Shown here in pieces: positions 22,195-31,878 of a DNA stretch of 64,000 bases; positions within the stretch are counted from its first letter, which is position 1, and each line of letters begins with the position of its first letter. Below the pieces are notes generated by a model. That model was not told where the DNA came from. It made no database searches and saw only the letters and a program-made list of their open reading frames with translations. Both the position numbers and the translations under genes were made by a program. The DNA comes from an uncultured Erysipelotrichales bacterium (GTDB taxonomy: Bacteria; Bacillota_I; Bacilli_A; Erysipelotrichales; Coprobacillaceae), in NCBI GenBank assembly GCA_910579135.1, contig CAJTTM010000009.1, positions 1-64,000 on the forward strand, in the 5' to 3' direction.

Positions 22195-24225
22195 CTAATC
22201 ATCCTTTTTCTTTAATTTACCTTTATCAATTATAACATAATCATCATTTCTATTCACTAATTTTGTTTGATGATTCACCATAATTAGAATTTTATCACTA
22301 TAATTTTTCACAATATAACGATAAATTCTCCCCGCACTCCTTGTATCCATATGAGAAAAGACCTCATCTAATATATAAACATCATATTCTCTTAAAAATA
22401 ACCTTATTAATGCGACAACCTGTCTTTCTCCAGAAGATAATGGACTTCCATCTTCATTTAAAACAACTTTAAATTGATCTTCTAAAAAAGAATATCCAAA
22501 ACTTTTTAAAAGAGATAAAATCTTTTTTCTATCGTCAATTAGAAAATTATCATATAAAGACATATGAAAAAAGGTGGGAGTATCACATTCATAACCAATA
22601 TGTTCATATAATGAAGATAAATCTATATCTCTTAACTCTTGGTCATTGAAATAAATATCGCCATTATAATGAAGATCATTTCCCATTAAAAGTCTTAAAA
22701 ACGTAGATTTTCCACTTCCACTACTTCCCTTTACATATAATGTTTTTTCAATATCTAAATCAACATGTTCAAATAAATTTTGGCGATATCCATAAGAATA
22801 ACTTACGTTATCTAATGTTATTCTTTTGATAGAATCTTTTATCTTCTCTTTCTCTACTTTTTGATATTGAAAATTCTTATATCTTTCATAGATTAATTTC
22901 ATTTGTTGATATTCAAAAGATAAAGAAACTAACGATAAAAAAGAAGGTATCATCGTTTGAACTAACATATAAAATGTCACTAAATTTCCTAAAGATATTT
23001 TCTTATAACTGTAAAACCATAGTCCAATAATCAAAATAACAAAAAAAGCAATCTGTATCATAATAGAAATAAAACTATTCATAATAATAGATTTCTTTTC
23101 CTTATCTTCTTTAGATAAAGCATAATCAATATAGATATTATGATAATCATTTTTTCTATTTTTTACATCAAATCTTTTTAAAACAAAAATATTTTCTATA
23201 TACTCTAATAAAGTTTGATGATGTTGATAATATTTTTCTAAATGATTTTTAGAAATTTTCTTTAAATGAGGTACAGTATACCTCATATAAATAACAATAA
23301 CTATAAACATAATAAGAATAACACCCGTAAGTATAGGTTGAATAAAAAATAAACCTATAGAGAATAAAATAAAAATAATGGCATGCAATAAAATATTTTC
23401 AAATAAAGATGTACTCATTTCACTTAATTGATAAAGGCTTAATAATTGACTATGAATAACAGCTTTAGATTGATGATAAAAAGACATTGGTAAATCTACG
23501 AGATGAGAAATTGGACTCAAAACATAATCTTCATCTAATACTCTTTGTAATTCTACAAGGTGAATATTTTGGTGTTTCTCCATGGCTAAGCGCAATAATT
23601 CTATAATAATATAAGCAACACTTAACATAGCCATATAAAAGTAAGGTGTTTTGATATTAATAACATCTATTATGATTTGAAACATAAAACTTGCGATAAA
23701 AGAGAAAAAGGAAATACTTATTCCTGAGAGCAAAAAGTGAAAAACTTCACTAAGATATAATTGAAAACTTTCTTTTACAAATTGAAAGTAATCTTTTTCT
23801 TTATCATCTGGTACTCTTCCTATATGTAATATAGAAATCATCATAGATGAATATAATTGTTCAATCTCTTCTTTATATAAAGTTATTAACCCTTGTGCTG
23901 GATCTCCTATAATATATTCATCATCATGAATTTCAAATAAAACAACATAATGTCCATAACCATCTACATTTAGATGAAGAATACAAGGCAATATAACATT
24001 TTCTTTAATATCATCTAAAGAAGCTTCATAAGCCTTAGCTTCTACTTGATATTCCTTTAAACACTCTAATAACCCTTTAATACTAATTCCATTTTCATCC
24101 ATCCTACATTTTTCTTTAATACTTTTTAACTCTATATGAATACCTTTATTTTTAAGTATCATATAAATACAATAGGCCCCACATGCCTTTGGTTCATCTT
24201 GTAATTCTATATAATATTTTTTCAT
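22195..24225 (-). CDS. C39 peptidase-containing ABC exporter (PCAT)
   Basis: A 676-aa exporter. N-terminal C39 peptidase domain (about 1-140) has Q9, nucleophile C15 in ACGAYC, H92 in GYGHYVV and D108 in IGDPAQG, so the triad is complete. About six TM helices follow (about 165-440), then an ABC domain with Walker A GSSGSGKS near 494, signature LSSGERQ, Walker B VYILDE and a late His in MVNHQ. Such proteins cut double-glycine leaders and export the peptide. I see no GG-leader precursor or immunity gene nearby. It lies between DAP genes and ybeY in one leftward run, so it is chromosomal and coupled to housekeeping genes. Confidence 0.85.
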   Translation of the reverse strand: MKKYYIELQDEPKACGAYCIYMILKNKGIHIELKSIKEKCRMDENGISIKGLLECLKEYQVEAKAYEASLDDIKENVILPCILHLNVDGYGHYVVLFEIHDDEYIIGDPAQGLITLYKEEIEQLYSSMMISILHIGRVPDDKEKDYFQFVKESFQLYLSEVFHFLLSGISISFFSFIASFMFQIIIDVINIKTPYFYMAMLSVAYIIIELLRLAMEKHQNIHLVELQRVLDEDYVLSPISHLVDLPMSFYHQSKAVIHSQLLSLYQLSEMSTSLFENILLHAIIFILFSIGLFFIQPILTGVILIMFIVIVIYMRYTVPHLKKISKNHLEKYYQHHQTLLEYIENIFVLKRFDVKNRKNDYHNIYIDYALSKEDKEKKSIIMNSFISIMIQIAFFVILIIGLWFYSYKKISLGNLVTFYMLVQTMIPSFLSLVSLSFEYQQMKLIYERYKNFQYQKVEKEKIKDSIKRITLDNVSYSYGYRQNLFEHVDLDIEKTLYVKGSSGSGKSTFLRLLMGNDLHYNGDIYFNDQELRDIDLSSLYEHIGYECDTPTFFHMSLYDNFLIDDRKKILSLLKSFGYSFLEDQFKVVLNEDGSPLSSGERQVVALIRLFLREYDVYILDEVFSHMDTRSAGRIYRYIVKNYSDKILIMVNHQTKLVNRNDDYVIIDKGKLKKKDD

Positions 24226-24234
24226 AAAAAAAGA

Positions 24235-24266
24235 CCTCCTATTATTACATTCTAAAAAAATAGGAG
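24235..24266 (-). promoter_or_regulatory. Hairpin covering the PCAT ribosome binding site
   Basis: CTCCTATT and AATAGGAG form a perfect 8-bp stem with a 15-nt loop. Read leftward, the second arm is AATAGGAG continuing into G and CTTTTTTT before the ATG, so the AGGAGG site is in the stem. It can act as a terminator between the aminotransferase and PCAT genes, or hide the ribosome binding site. Confidence 0.5.
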
Positions 24267-24277
24267 ATTTTCTTTTT

Positions 24278-25465
24278 TTATTTTAAATTTTTTAAACTTT
24301 TTTCCAACTTTTTAATAAATTCATCAATATGTTCCTTTTCAACAATAAATGGAGGAAGCATTCTAATCACATTAGCCCCTGCACTTACAACAATAACTCC
24401 ATCTTCAAAAAGTTCATTAATCACTGGTTTAACAGGAACTTTTAATTCTAATCCTTGCATCAATCCAAGTCCACGTCTTTCTTTGATAATATCATATTGA
24501 TTGGCAAGAGAATCTAATTTTTCAATTAAATATTGAGATACCTCTTGAACATGTTCAATCAAATGTTCTTCCTCTAAAATATCAAATACACTAGAAACTG
24601 CTGCACAAACAAATGGATTCCCTCCATATGTACTACCATGATCACCTGGTTGCATTGCAGCCCCAACTTTTTCACTTGCAACAAAAGCTCCTACTGGAAC
24701 CCCTGCTCCAATTCCTTTTGCAAGGCAAAGAATATCTGGCATAATATCATATTGGAAATAAGTCATGATTGTTCCTGTTCTTCCCATACCACATTGAACT
24801 TCGTCAAGAATTAAACAAATATCTTTTTCATCACATATTTGTCTTAATCCTACTAAAAATTCTTTAGTACATGGATTAACTCCACCTTCACCTTGAACAG
24901 GTTCAACAATAATAGCTGCTGTTTTATCATTAACTAATCTTTTAACACTTTCTAAATCATTAATATTACCATATTGAACACCTTCAATTAAAGGTCCAAA
25001 TGGTTTTTGGTAATTCTCATTACCAGTTAATTTTACAGAACCTGTACTTCTTCCATGAAAAGAATGATTTAATGAAATAATTTCACTATCAGCTACACCA
25101 TTCTTTAAATAATAATACTTTCTAGCAAGTTTTAAAGCCCCTTCAGTTGCTTCTGCTCCTGAATTACAAAAGAAGACTTTTGATAAATGAGTTGCTTTTA
25201 CAACTTTCTTTGCTGCTTCTATTGAAATTGGAGTATAAAAATAATTAGAAACATGAGTTAATTGATTTAATTGTTGAGTAAGTGCCTTTGTATACTTTGG
25301 ATGTTGATATCCAAGTGAATTAACACCAATACCTGCAAAGAAATCTAAATATTTCTTTCCATTAGTATCATATAAATAAACACCTTCTCCTCTTTCAATT
25401 AAAGTCTCATATCTTCCATACGCCTTTAAAAAAACATTTTCTCCCTCATTATAATTCACACTCAT
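24278..25465 (-). CDS. N-acetyl-DAP / N-acetylornithine aminotransferase
   Basis: A 395-aa class III aminotransferase of ArgD type. PLP-binding features: NSGAEATEGALKLARKYY near 99-116, HGRSTGS, the DEVQCGMGRTG block with Asp, and the Schiff-base Lys in LAKGIGAGVPVG. By sequence alone it could serve arginine synthesis. Its neighbours (deacetylase, DapH, DapF) make N-acetyl-LL-DAP aminotransferase the more likely job. The gap to the deacetylase gene is 20 nt. Confidence 0.8.
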   Translation of the reverse strand: MSVNYNEGENVFLKAYGRYETLIERGEGVYLYDTNGKKYLDFFAGIGVNSLGYQHPKYTKALTQQLNQLTHVSNYFYTPISIEAAKKVVKATHLSKVFFCNSGAEATEGALKLARKYYYLKNGVADSEIISLNHSFHGRSTGSVKLTGNENYQKPFGPLIEGVQYGNINDLESVKRLVNDKTAAIIVEPVQGEGGVNPCTKEFLVGLRQICDEKDICLILDEVQCGMGRTGTIMTYFQYDIMPDILCLAKGIGAGVPVGAFVASEKVGAAMQPGDHGSTYGGNPFVCAAVSSVFDILEEEHLIEHVQEVSQYLIEKLDSLANQYDIIKERRGLGLMQGLELKVPVKPVINELFEDGVIVVSAGANVIRMLPPFIVEKEHIDEFIKKLEKSLKNLK

Positions 25466-25485
25466 GTTGAATTCATCCCCTTCAT

Positions 25486-26595
25486 TTAATATTCTTGTGC
25501 AATTTTCATATATAAATCAACTGCTTTAATTAAAACTTCTTCATTAAAATTAAAAGTCTCTGTATGTAAACCACTACTATATAAATCACTCTTTGTTCCT
25601 ACATAGAAAAACAAAGAAGGTATAGCTTTACCATAAAAAGCAAAATCTTCAGCTAACATTAATGGTTCTTTTAATTCCTCATAATTATCTTTATCAACAA
25701 GATTTATAAATCTTTCATATACCTTTTCATCATTAATAAGAGGAGGATACAATGGTGGACAACTCATTTCAATATGACATCCATAAGCCATTTGTAATCC
25801 CTTATTCACTTTATCAATCTCACCAACAATAAAATCAAATACATCTTCATCATAACATCTTATTGTTCCATGAAATTCAGTTGTTTTCGCAACACTATTT
25901 CTAGCAGTTCCCCCTTGGATTATTCCTATATTTAATACTGCCATTTGAAAAGGTGATATTTTTCTAGATATAATATTTTGATAACTCATAATAGCTTCAC
26001 TAGCAATAACAATGCTATCAATACCTTCTTGAGGAAGTCCTGCATGACTTCCCTTACCACAGATAGAAACATCTAATTCTCCACACTGTGCCATCAACGC
26101 TCCACTCTTACAAGCAATAATACCCTCTTTTAAAAATGGCATAAGATGCATTCCAAAAATAACTTTCACATGATATTTTTCTAATATTCCACTTAAAACA
26201 ATATCCTTAGCAACTCCTGGAGACTCTTCTGCAGGTTGAAAAATAAGTAAATAATTATATTTAGGAGACTGTATTGTTTTTAATCTTTTCGCAAGTGCTA
26301 ACAGAGCACTCATATGACCATCATGACCACAAGCATGCATACATCCTTGATGTATTGATTTAAAATCAATATCATTTTTTTCATGAATTAATAAACCATC
26401 AATGTCACTTCTAAAAGCTAGAGTTTCCTTTTGATGATGATTAATATATATCACTGTACCAGTTTCTAAAATAGATTGATAAGAATAACCCATTTTCATG
26501 ATTTCGTTTCTTATATATTCTGCAGTTTTTACTTCTTTTAATCCAAGTTCAGGAATTTTATGTAATTCTCTACGCCATCTTTTAATATCTTCCAT
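25486..26595 (-). CDS. N-acetyldiaminopimelate deacetylase
   Basis: A 369-aa M20 amidohydrolase. Metal ligands are in HACGHDGHMSA near 88-98, the catalytic Glu in PAEESPG, and late His in GLHTETF. The family (YkuR-like) removes acetyl groups from N-acetyl-LL-DAP. The gene starts 2 nt after the dapH stop. Confidence 0.85.
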   Translation of the reverse strand: MEDIKRWRRELHKIPELGLKEVKTAEYIRNEIMKMGYSYQSILETGTVIYINHHQKETLAFRSDIDGLLIHEKNDIDFKSIHQGCMHACGHDGHMSALLALAKRLKTIQSPKYNYLLIFQPAEESPGVAKDIVLSGILEKYHVKVIFGMHLMPFLKEGIIACKSGALMAQCGELDVSICGKGSHAGLPQEGIDSIVIASEAIMSYQNIISRKISPFQMAVLNIGIIQGGTARNSVAKTTEFHGTIRCYDEDVFDFIVGEIDKVNKGLQMAYGCHIEMSCPPLYPPLINDEKVYERFINLVDKDNYEELKEPLMLAEDFAFYGKAIPSLFFYVGTKSDLYSSGLHTETFNFNEEVLIKAVDLYMKIAQEY

Positions 26596-26597
26596 AA

Positions 26598-27317
26598 TTA
26601 AATCTTTCTTAAATCATCCATTAACTGAGTCTTATTCTCAGTCTTATCATCTTTTTTCTCTTTAATAATTTTAGCTGGATTTCCAGCTACTACCACACCA
26701 GCAGGAACATCATTTAAAACAATACTCCCAGCACCAATAACAGCACCTTTTCCGATATGACACCCTTCTACAATAACAGCATTTGCTCCAACTAAAACAT
26801 CATCTTCTAAAATAACAGGAGTCGCACTTGGAGGTTCAATCACACCAGCTAATACTGCACCAGCACCAACATGACATCTTTTTCCAACAATTGCTCTTCC
26901 ACCTAAAACAGCCCCCATATCAATCATAGAGTTTTCACCAATTTTAGCACCAATATTGATAACAGCCCCCATCATAATAACTGCATTATCACCAATTTCA
27001 ACGTTTTCTCTAATAAAACATCCTGGTTCAATACGAGCATTAATATGAATTGTATCTAACATTGGAATTGCACTGTTTCTTCTATCTTGTTCTAAATAAC
27101 TTTCGGTAATTTTATCTTTATTCTCATCTAAATATTGATTTACTTTTTCATAATCACCAATAAGCACACGACTTGTTTCAACACCAAAAACACTTATTTC
27201 CTTAGAATCAGGTAAATCATGTCCATTCACATAAACCTTTACAGGCGTTTGTTTTTTCGCATCTCTAATATATTTAATAATTTCTTCTGCACTATTTAAC
27301 ATAGTATTCTTCATCAT
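26598..27317 (-). CDS. dapH: Tetrahydrodipicolinate N-acetyltransferase
   Basis: A 239-aa left-handed beta-helix acyltransferase with many hexapeptide repeats between about 90 and 210 (IEPGCFIRENVEIGDNAVIM, later VVAGNPAKIIKEK). It uses acetyl-CoA on tetrahydrodipicolinate, the first step of the acetylase branch of DAP synthesis. Its start overlaps the dapF 3' end by 26 bp. Confidence 0.93.
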   Translation of the reverse strand: MMKNTMLNSAEEIIKYIRDAKKQTPVKVYVNGHDLPDSKEISVFGVETSRVLIGDYEKVNQYLDENKDKITESYLEQDRRNSAIPMLDTIHINARIEPGCFIRENVEIGDNAVIMMGAVINIGAKIGENSMIDMGAVLGGRAIVGKRCHVGAGAVLAGVIEPPSATPVILEDDVLVGANAVIVEGCHIGKGAVIGAGSIVLNDVPAGVVVAGNPAKIIKEKKDDKTENKTQLMDDLRKI

Positions 27318-28149
27318 TAATCATCCCCTCAAAACATGTTCTTGCTGGACCAGTCATATAAATACGTCCATCTTTCAATTCGATATCTAGAGTTCCACCC
27401 TTTAAACTTACTTGTACCTTATCATCACAATAATCATTCAAATAACTTGCATAAAACGATGCGCAAGCTCCTGTACCACAAGCTAATGTTTCTCCAGAAC
27501 CTCTTTCCCATACTCTCATCTTTAAATGATTTCTATCTACCTTTACAACAAATTCAGTATTCACTGATTCTGGGAATAAAGGATGTCTTTCCAACTGTTT
27601 TCCAATAACAGAAATATCAAAATCTAAATCATCCACAAATATTACAGCATGTGGATTCCCCATAGAAACACTTGTTATATAATATTCTCTTCCACTAACT
27701 TCTATTGCTTCATCAATCATTTTCTCTTTAGAAAATAAACAAGGAATATCTTTAGTTGTAATGACTGGTTCCCCCATATCAACCTTAACACTTACAACTT
27801 TATCATTTTTAATGTTTAACCAAACTTTCTTAATACCACCTAAAGTTTCTATTTCTAAGTAGTCTTTATCAGTCAAATGATTTTCATACACAAATTTTGC
27901 AAAACAACGAATACCATTTCCGCACATTTTCCCTTCACTACCATCAAGATTAAACATTCTCATCTTAAAATCACAGATATTAGAATCTAATATAACAATC
28001 ATACCATCAGAACCTATTCCATAATTACGATGACTAATCTTTTGAATAAATTCTTTATTCATTGGTACATTTTGATGAATTCCATCAAAATAAATATAGT
28101 CATTTCCAATACCTTCCATCTTAGTAAATTTCAACAATTTGTCCACCAC
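27292..28149 (-). CDS. dapF: Diaminopimelate epimerase
   Basis: A 285-aa DapF. The two catalytic Cys are visible in MCGNGIRCFAKF (Cys near 75) and in ACGTGACASF (near 227). It converts LL-DAP to meso-DAP for lysine and, in DAP-type bacteria, peptidoglycan. It opens the leftward run of DAP acetylase-branch genes. Confidence 0.95.
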   Translation of the reverse strand: MVDKLLKFTKMEGIGNDYIYFDGIHQNVPMNKEFIQKISHRNYGIGSDGMIVILDSNICDFKMRMFNLDGSEGKMCGNGIRCFAKFVYENHLTDKDYLEIETLGGIKKVWLNIKNDKVVSVKVDMGEPVITTKDIPCLFSKEKMIDEAIEVSGREYYITSVSMGNPHAVIFVDDLDFDISVIGKQLERHPLFPESVNTEFVVKVDRNHLKMRVWERGSGETLACGTGACASFYASYLNDYCDDKVQVSLKGGTLDIELKDGRIYMTGPARTCFEGMINDEEYYVK

Positions 28150-28238
28150 CTATCAATGTGTTTATTATATGCTAGTTATAGTTTTTTTTCAATCATTCTT
28201 ACTTTTTTATTTCATATAATAAAATGAGGTGTATATTT

Positions 28239-28325
28239 ATGAAGTATCTTTTAAGAAGAGTCAATCAAGTTTTAAAAATATTCCTCCTTATTTTAATTAT
28301 TCTTATCATTCACTACCATATTTAA
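28239..28325 (+). CDS. 28-aa membrane micropeptide
   Basis: MKYLLRRVNQVLKIFLLILI and six further hydrophobic residues, ending HYHI. One TM helix with positive N-terminal side. AATGAGGTG precedes the ATG at good distance, and a terminator follows at 28327-28350. This combination supports a real small gene; no function is known. Confidence 0.45.
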   Translation: MKYLLRRVNQVLKIFLLILIILIIHYHI

Positions 28326-28326
28326 A

Positions 28327-28350
28327 AAGATTTCTCATTTGAGAAATCTT
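28327..28350. terminator. Bidirectional terminator
   Basis: AAGATTTCTC-ATTT-GAGAAATCTT lies between the 28-aa gene and the convergent lipoprotein gene, whose stop codon is inside the stem. A T-rich tract is present leftward. Confidence 0.6.
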
Positions 28351-28961
28351 ACCTTCTTTATTAAAAATAAAATACCAATCATCACTATCCCTATAATCAT
28401 ATAATAATCTTGAGATAATTCACAACTTATAACAATACACTCCTTATCCTTATTACATATATATTCCAATAAATCTATATAAACCTTATTCTCTTTAATA
28501 CTTCCTACATTTGTATTAGGAACATTAGGCATCTCAACAACAAGATTAATTTTCATTCCACTTTCCTTTAATTGATGAACATCTATTTCTTCTATCTCTT
28601 TTACCTGTTTATAAAAATCTAAAAACCTTAAAATCATTTTATGATTTTCTATTTTTATCATATCATTCTTTTCTTTATCTTTTCCATAAGCAGTTATTCC
28701 TATATACTCCTTACCATCAATTTTCTTTGTTACTTCCTTAAAATTCATATCTATCTTATTATATATCTCTTTAATATTTTGTTTCATCTCTAAAGTCCAT
28801 TGTTCTTTTGTTGTTTCTAACTGATTTAAATATTCTTTAGAAACAAGCATTTCTAATTTTGTTTCTATTTTTCCATCTTGATCAACTGACATATGAATAT
28901 CATATTGCATACACCCACTTAAAAGAAATATAAATAACATTAATACCCACACTTGTTTCAT
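28335..28961 (-). CDS. Lipoprotein with C-terminal TM segment
   Basis: A 208-aa protein with lipobox LLSGC near residue 17 after a hydrophobic signal. A mostly beta extracytoplasmic part follows (DIHMSVDQDGKIETKLEMLV), then a C-terminal TM helix (about 185-203) and a basic tail. The layout is like LppM/DUF3153-type membrane lipoproteins. The ATG behind GAGGTGG is used; the GTG four codons upstream lies in the binding site. Confidence 0.65.
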   Translation of the reverse strand: MKQVWVLMLFIFLLSGCMQYDIHMSVDQDGKIETKLEMLVSKEYLNQLETTKEQWTLEMKQNIKEIYNKIDMNFKEVTKKIDGKEYIGITAYGKDKEKNDMIKIENHKMILRFLDFYKQVKEIEEIDVHQLKESGMKINLVVEMPNVPNTNVGSIKENKVYIDLLEYICNKDKECIVISCELSQDYYMIIGIVMIGILFLIKKVRFLK

Positions 28962-29073
28962 AACCCACCTCACTATAATATATTAAGGCTCTAAAGCAAA
29001 ATGAATGAAAATACAAAAAAACTATTGCAACAACAAATTTTCTATGCTATTATATTTTAGCAATCAATAATAT

Positions 29074-29150
29074 GGCGTACGTGGTGAAGTGGTTAACACA
29101 CTAGATTGTGGCTCTAGCATGCGCAGGTTCGATTCCTGTCGTACGCCCCA
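29074..29150 (+). tRNA. tRNA-His (GTG)
   Basis: A 77-nt cloverleaf with encoded CCA. The acceptor stem GGCGTACG / CGTACGCC has eight pairs, including the extra G-1:C73 pair unique to tRNA-His. Anticodon stem CTAGA/TCTAG encloses TTGTGGC with GTG; T-arm GGTTCGATTCC. The gene is a known integration target type, and an integrase remnant abuts it. Confidence 0.97.
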
Positions 29151-29791
29151 GATAACAGACAAAACCCTTGAAAATTAGGGTTTTTTTCTATATTAAAAAA
29201 TAAATCCACCAAAAAAAGAGAAAAAACTTCAAATCGATCATGATCTGAAGTCATTTCATTTTCTATAATGGTATCAAATTCTGATATTAATGCTTGTTCA
29301 GTTTCAGTAAATAGATGAGCATATGTTTTTAACATCGTATCAATAGTATGTCCAAAGTGATGTGCCATTGTGACTAATGATTGTTGATTTTTCATATTAT
29401 TGATCATTAGGCTCACGCTACTGTGCCTTAGATCATGCAAACGCACATATGGCAAATCAATACTGACAACGTAATTAAGACCATTTGGATTATCTATAAT
29501 TTGAACATGAATCTTAAATTCTCTGTAACCACCTGCTTTCTCTTCATTAAAATACACTTTTCCATTTAATAGAACAATTGCATCTTCCTTAAGATCTCCT
29601 GTTAAACTTTTCTCATCAGTATAACCATAACCCTTTGTACCAATTCTCAAATGATTTCTAAATTGATTAGAAATAGTATTACCTGCAAGTGGATAAATAA
29701 ACCCAGATACAGATGCACTGTCTTTAAAATAATATTTTAATCGTTCATGTTGATACTAGTCTTTCATGATTTGTATCAATACTTTTGGCAT
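29114..29791 (-). pseudogene. Truncated tyrosine integrase abutting tRNA-His
   Basis: The C-terminal catalytic half of a phage-type integrase: HDLRH box, HHFGHTIDTMLKTYAHLF with His and nucleophile Tyr. The N-terminal arm- and core-binding domains and the first catalytic Arg are missing. An in-frame TAG at 29756-29758 interrupts the homologous sequence upstream (MPKVLIQIMKD-stop-YQHERLKYYF). The 3' end reads into the tRNA (RNRT from the T arm), usual for integrases next to their tRNA target. Not functional. Confidence 0.8.
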
Positions 29792-29917
29792 ACATCTCAA
29801 CCTTTCTTTAAATAAAAAATTAACACAATATATAGTTAAATTCAATATATAGATAAACTATATATTAGTTAATATTTATATAAATGGTGATACATATAAT
29901 TAGAAATCAATTTCTAA

Positions 29918-30577
29918 TTACATTTTAAAGAAGATGAAACAGTTTTGCGATGGAAAACCACATTAGATGAGTATGGAAATATTGCTCGAGTTCTTGATAT
30001 GAGTGATGAAGAAATTGAAAAATATGAAATTACTCAATTAAAAGAAAAATATGAACAACATGCTATTCAAAGAACGAGTGGTTATGCTTATAAATATGAT
30101 AGAGTATCAACTGTATACGATACTGGTTCTAATGCTACATCAAAAGTTTTGATTGGAAAATACCTAAGCTGAGCTCAAAGATCAAAAATTCCAGTAGCAA
30201 AAGAGGTTACGTTTACAATAAAAGGTTCTTATAAATCTATTTCAGGAGAAGCATCAATAAAGTTAGGTACAGAAGAAGAATATACAGCAAATAAAAATTA
30301 TGATAATTGTTTGGGATTATTTGCAAGATTACAGACCTCTAAATATAAAATAACTAAAACAGATAAATATTCTGGCGCTGTTATCTCAGTAACATATCAA
30401 AATGTAATGACATGTACTTCAACTGCAATACAACCTATTTATAATAAATCAAGTAGTGCAATTAGCTATAAATATGGTGATAATTGGTATACAGCAAAAA
30501 TGATAAGTAAAAAAATAACTAATCCTATTACTTCAGGTAAGGATTTAGTAACTGCTACAACAAGTGTTTTTAATTGA
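29918..30577 (+). pseudogene. Broken hypothetical gene with in-frame TGA
   Basis: One frame reads LHFKEDETVLRWKTTLDEYG on to KYLS, then TGA at 30170-30172, then AQRSKIPVAKEVTF on to TTSVFN-stop, without frame change. The joined product of about 215 residues is rich in Thr/Ser/Tyr and beta-prone, like a secreted domain. No signal peptide survives at the 5' end. It is most simply a gene that lost its start and gained a stop by a point mutation. Confidence 0.5.
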
Positions 30578-30655
30578 TAATTCCATTTTATAACTTTTAA
30601 TTATATCCTTAATAATAAAAAGTAAAAATTCTATAGAAGAGGAGAAGATAATTAA

Positions 30656-30856
30656 ATGAAAAAATTTATTTTCTATATTTCTAATACAGTTATTTGCTCT
30701 ATATTTCTTGCTATAAGATTTGCATATTTTTTGTTTGAAGAAAATAATAATTTTCTTACTGAAACCCAAAATAATTTTGTTATTTTTATAACTGTTATTT
30801 TAATTTTTATGCTAATATTCAATATATATTTAACTTTATGTGAGTTAAAAAAATAG
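30656..30856 (+). CDS. Small two-TM membrane protein (66 aa)
   Basis: MKKFIFYISNTVICSIFLAI then a second helix near 42-60 (NFVIFITVILIFMLIFNIYL). GAGGAGAAG precedes the ATG. It directly follows the broken 215-residue gene, a spacing seen for toxin/immunity or bacteriocin/immunity pairs, but no homology is recognised. It appears intact. Confidence 0.5.
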   Translation: MKKFIFYISNTVICSIFLAIRFAYFLFEENNNFLTETQNNFVIFITVILIFMLIFNIYLTLCELKK

Positions 30857-30898
30857 CCTTGAATTATATTATGATTTATTGTTATATAAATATGGAAA

Positions 30899-31062
30899 GG
30901 AGCTTATCCATATACAGTCGAAACAACTTGAGGTGCTTCAAAAGGAACTTCTAAAACAAATGCTGCTACAGTTACACAAGTAGAACTTCTAAATTTAAAG
31001 TAAGAATATTTCCAAGTTATTTTAAAACGCATGCAAAAGCAACTGTAACTGTTACTAAATAG
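30899..31062 (+). pseudogene. Fragment of a secreted-protein gene
   Basis: GAYPYTVETT, then an in-frame TGA, then GASKGTSKTNAATVTQVELL. In another frame it continues KFKVRIFPSYFKTHAKATVTVTK-stop. At least one stop and one frameshift are needed to join the pieces. Between 31063 and 31317 I see nothing coding. Confidence 0.35.
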
Positions 31063-31323
31063 TTATTTATTAAAATTGAACTCTTAACATTTTATATACA
31101 TAAAAAAATGACTATCTAATACATCATTAAATAAATTTAAAGGTGATATTTTAAAAAGGACAAGCATATAAAAATCTCATAATTTTCAGAAAAACTTACC
31201 AAAATGCACGCCAAACGTACCAATTTACACATTTGATTGAAAACAATTAGAAATTTATATATAGTGAGTATAGGAGTTAACTTCAAAAATAAAAAGTGAT
31301 AGAACATCACAATAGGAATGATT

Positions 31324-31839
31324 ATGAAAAAAATTATGAGTTTATTTTTAGTGTTTATATTATTATTATCTTCTTCAGTTCCAACACTTGCTATTGATGT
31401 TAATAAAGATAATGGTAATGAATTAGGAATATTTGAAGAGAGTATACCAAACAATGATAAGAAAACTGCAAATGCTAAAGCAACAGCGGTTAAAACTGGT
31501 CGCGTATACGCCAATTTAGTTAGAGTTTAAAATACAAATAAGGTTGATTTAGCATTAGAATGGAAAGGAGATTTTATAGTAAATGATATTAGATTTAATA
31601 AATTAACAATAAATCCCACAAACTATTTATCCTCAACAATTTATGAATATATGTTTACTGGTAACTATATGACATATAATTTTCCAGCTAGTAAACATTA
31701 TTATAAACATATAAAAAGAGTTATTATTCCAAAAAATGTAAAAAAAGTAAAAGTCAACGTTTCAACTTTACAAGTTTACGATAATCAATTTGGTTGGTTA
31801 TCTGGAATTTTATCTAGCCAAACGGTAACTATTAAATAG
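31324..31839 (+). pseudogene. Secreted protein gene with in-frame TAA
   Basis: A signal peptide (MKKIMSLFLVFILLLSSSVP, cleavage after TLA) leads into a 67-codon frame ending TAA at 31528-31530. The same frame continues without shift for 102 codons (NTNKVDLALEWKGDF to SSQTVTIK). The joined protein of about 171 residues would be a small beta-rich secreted protein. The stop may have arisen from CAA. A functional short product is less likely. Family not recognised. Confidence 0.55.
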
Positions 31840-31878
31840 TGATATTTATAAAATACAATAGGAAAGGATAATCTTTAA

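Noticed and set aside
27336..27608. A 90-codon rightward frame antisense to dapF
   Set aside because: It is a shadow of a well-supported gene with no ribosome binding site or recognisable domain; several similar antisense frames (over pgk, map, ddh and CAP genes) were dropped for the same reason.
29114..29160. The end of the integrase remnant reading into tRNA-His as protein (RNRTCAC)
   Set aside because: This is the antisense of the tRNA T-arm, a usual artefact of integrases next to tRNA genes, not a conserved domain.
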